34,674 bases of DNA, from positions 1,344,626 through 1,379,299 of the forward strand of contig NZ_LN651373.1 of the NCBI RefSeq assembly GCF_000826125.2, written 5' to 3'. The notes under the pieces are model-generated. The model did no database searches, had not been told where the DNA came from, and was given only the letters and a program-made list of their open reading frames with translations. Of this stretch, positions 33,301 through 34,674 are shown in pieces. The first letter of the stretch is position 1. Each line of letters starts with the position of its first letter. Source of the DNA: Bhargavaea cecembensis (GTDB lineage Bacteria; Bacillota; Bacilli; Bacillales_A; Planococcaceae). The position numbers were made by a program, and so were the translations under genes.

Positions 33301-34660
33301 CTGGAAATCGTCGATCAAGAGGTACGGCAAAGGGACCGGCCGCCATGCCCGGTATTACCTGAAGACGGCGCGCGAGAACATGAAGGTCGCGCAGACCGCG
33401 ATTCCAGTCTGGATCATGCCGATCAACCAGGTGCTCGAGAACTTCCCGGCAGCGAACGAGAAGTTTGACGTCATCATCTTCGACGAAAGCAGCCAGTGCG
33501 ACATCTTTTCGACGAACGTCCTTCTCCGCGGCAAAAAAGCGATTGTCGTCGGCGACGAGGAACAGATCAGCCCGCAGGCGATCGGCATCCGGTTCGATGA
33601 CGTCCGGGAACTTTCCCGGCGCTATCTGAAAGGCGTGCCGAACGCGGCCTTGCTTGACGGCAACACTTCTCTCTATGAACTGGCGGAGCAGACCTTCCCG
33701 AAAGGCGGGAAGCTCATGCTGCGAGAGCATTTCCGTTCCGTGAAGGAGATCATCGAGTTCTCAAACAGGCTCAGCTACGACGGGGAAATGGTCCCGATGC
33801 GCGTGCCGCTTGAAAACGAGAAGTTCGACCGGCCGGTGGTCGCCGTAAAAGTGGCGGACGGCCGCAATGATGAACTCGACAAAGACGTGAACGTTCCGGA
33901 AGCGGACCGGATCGTCGAAGACATCGTACGGATGATCCGCGATCCCAGGTATGACAACCAGACATTCGGCGTCATTTCCCTGCAGGGACAAAAACAGCAC
34001 CGGCTGCTCGAAACGAAGATCCGAAATGCCATCGGCGACGATGAATTCGTCCGGCGGCGGATGATCTGCGGAAGCCCGTACACGCTCCAGGGCGACGAGC
34101 GGGACATCATCTTCCTCTCGATGGTCGTCGCGCCCGGCCGCCGGTTCCGCGCCCTCACCGGCTCCGCGGACAAGCAGCGCTTCAACGTCGCGGCCAGCCG
34201 CGCGAAAAACCAGATGCGCCTGTACCATTCCGTCGACCCCGAAGACTTGAGCATCGACGACCTCCGGTACCGGCTGCTCAGCTACTGCCGCCAAACGGAG
34301 ATCGAACACGAACGGGTGCCGGATCCCGAAGGACTGTGCGAATCGGAATTCGAGCGCGACGTCCTCCGGGTGATCCGGGAGAGGGGCTACGCCGTCAAAC
34401 CAAAAGTCCGCGTCGGCAAATTCCTCATCGACTTCGTCATCGAAGGAGCGAAAGACCGGCTCGCCGTGGAATGCGAAGGCGACAAATGGCAAGGCCCGGA
34501 ACGCTTCCTCAGCGACCTCTACCGGCGCCAATCCCTCGAACGCGTCGGCTGGGAATTCTGGCAGATCCGCGGCAGTGATTTTTACTTTGACCAAGAAACC
34601 GCAATGCAACCGCTCTGGCAGAAGTTGGAGGAGCGGGGGATTGAACGGGAGAGTGAATAG
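30344..34660 (+). CDS. Large SF1 helicase with C-terminal DUF559/Vsr-like nuclease
   Basis: 1438 residues, start TTG 30344 after AAAGGCGG. The first 350 residues are not recognised. A superfamily 1 helicase of the Upf1/Dna2-like type is split by a long, mostly helical insert: motif I GPPGTGKT (374-381), then motif II DESSQ (1047-1051), the LREHFRSVKEIIEFSN segment and the C-terminal RMICGSPYTLQGDERDIIFLS and RFNVAASRAKNQM. The last about 110 residues resemble the DUF559/Vsr endonuclease fold: CESEFERDVLRVI, Asp1363 in FLIDFVI and Glu1376 in AVECEGDKW, then RRQSLERVGWEFWQIR. Similar helicase-Vsr proteins with other N-termini are reported in phage defence. Composition is chromosomal. Confidence 0.9.
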   Translation: MVQLADQEKAIQFFEYLHSLNMLTGKIKRDYREYDRVWTVEELRSGFDCLVGDDCTAAGAVFEIRRPRISEAERIPPVRPFVLTGWLKEEASGRNPFPGRLERMAVQEEGGVMRYTKFDEDADRVRAYDRWRREWEAWSENLRSKETALALYEEFFNLLTRFENEGENLELVLGEGLLLWNHPDPSVGLIRTPVMSSKLELAFDAVNGVIAAKSVEDLFVFEQEPFMGVTFPHSRQAEELIASIPEIGLDEPYEIRQFLKEFVHLIDANGRYSEAAEPGRATSVPVVYPGEMFLLRSKQSRVIRDDLTQIISGVRSGSVELSPAVLSLIGGEVPVQADPGTRTDDILYFPLPSNEQQKDIVERIRGNFGVTIQGPPGTGKTHTIANLVSHFLSEGKKVLITSQKESPLRVLKDKIPEDIRDLCVPVLGGGRESLQDIEASTRLISEKLGELDPRQLRRYVERDRDELMSSREREERLLGRLQGYAEAEGTPVIYRGRKLTKVETAKRLASSEIDAGWIADPVAFEEEFPLGGEEFEELWSLKNRIGGEWFKLAGQRLPDLQDDVISFERLKWLLNDRRVLERDQEEAKRVIEANGWPDDLASLQEFEEAVLQAAGNLQSVDLDRFRVLISDLRAGGVREQRWLDWMAKIEEMNAVLASLYADLANHRLAPPPFPVSEVRQHLDVLADELKSGGEPGFLFWLGKGRKAKYLYQHDWLDGHPVRSAADIDVFRKFVDYQELRNTLRRIYNSPSGESGLPEIEADARRFPYEMDEHIALFKKVHALVREIELLKASPLAGRLDREKFYDAAWLEGELLPAVRLAKRVPEYGDWQDSLRSLVDGLKEKNDGEDVHPIAGRLIDAVGALDEERFYGLVAELKELVSRRDEALKLQELLRQLSESMPKTAGRLEGRLGVEDAFPEDYLDAFEWKKLKTWVDESKGMDTTVVRGQIAGEQAEQARLINQIVKNATWANLLENITEREKNALSAWKSSIKRYGKGTGRHARYYLKTARENMKVAQTAIPVWIMPINQVLENFPAANEKFDVIIFDESSQCDIFSTNVLLRGKKAIVVGDEEQISPQAIGIRFDDVRELSRRYLKGVPNAALLDGNTSLYELAEQTFPKGGKLMLREHFRSVKEIIEFSNRLSYDGEMVPMRVPLENEKFDRPVVAVKVADGRNDELDKDVNVPEADRIVEDIVRMIRDPRYDNQTFGVISLQGQKQHRLLETKIRNAIGDDEFVRRRMICGSPYTLQGDERDIIFLSMVVAPGRRFRALTGSADKQRFNVAASRAKNQMRLYHSVDPEDLSIDDLRYRLLSYCRQTEIEHERVPDPEGLCESEFERDVLRVIRERGYAVKPKVRVGKFLIDFVIEGAKDRLAVECEGDKWQGPERFLSDLYRRQSLERVGWEFWQIRGSDFYFDQETAMQPLWQKLEERGIERESE

Positions 34661-34674
34661 GAGAGTGGGCCAGC

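Overview
The window looks like the chromosome of a GC-rich member of the Bacillales (Firmicutes), plausibly a Planococcaceae-type organism. The grounds are a Bacillus-style FMN riboswitch with the ribD-ribE-ribBA-ribH operon, a clear bacillopeptidase F orthologue, HPr kinase, GsiB-type stress proteins behind a sigma-B-like promoter, strong AGGAGG ribosome binding sites and canonical Rho-independent terminators. The family-level placement is inference; no rRNA or tRNA gene is visible.

Layout. 1-470 is a tandem array of 50-bp units. 526-4318 is the riboflavin operon with its riboswitch and attenuator. 4319-4952 is a mostly empty leader region before the secreted protease bpr (4953-9335). 9336-12946 alternates small stress-type genes with non-coding structure: a 71-bp tandem array, a DUF2188 protein, two GsiB/KGG proteins on the minus strand behind a sigma-B-like promoter, a HELGH putative metalloprotease, a 51-bp tandem array, and a minus-strand promoter-terminator pair that looks like a sigma-B-dependent small RNA. 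12947-17602 holds a NERD-helicase fusion, a YcdB-like protein and hprK. 17733-22170 holds a GAF-GAF-PAS-GGDEF-EAL protein and a ThDP enzyme. 22171-27003 is a run of hypothetical, membrane and esterase genes ending in a membrane-anchored HIRAN-like protein. 27037-29190 is a visibly AT-rich insert carrying a PD-(D/E)XK nuclease-like plus DUF2075 ATPase protein. The window ends with an AEC transporter and a 1438-residue SF1 helicase with a C-terminal DUF559/Vsr-like nuclease domain.

How the genes work together. The rib genes form one FMN-controlled pathway. The GsiB genes, the sRNA candidate and perhaps the DUF2188 gene suggest a sigma-B general-stress neighbourhood. Three separate proteins combine a nuclease-like domain with a helicase or P-loop ATPase (12947, 27180, 30344). 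The last two lie close together, next to a HIRAN-like protein and in or beside DNA of foreign composition, so they are the best candidates for anti-phage or DNA-processing functions. No CRISPR array, insertion sequence or integrase was recognised.
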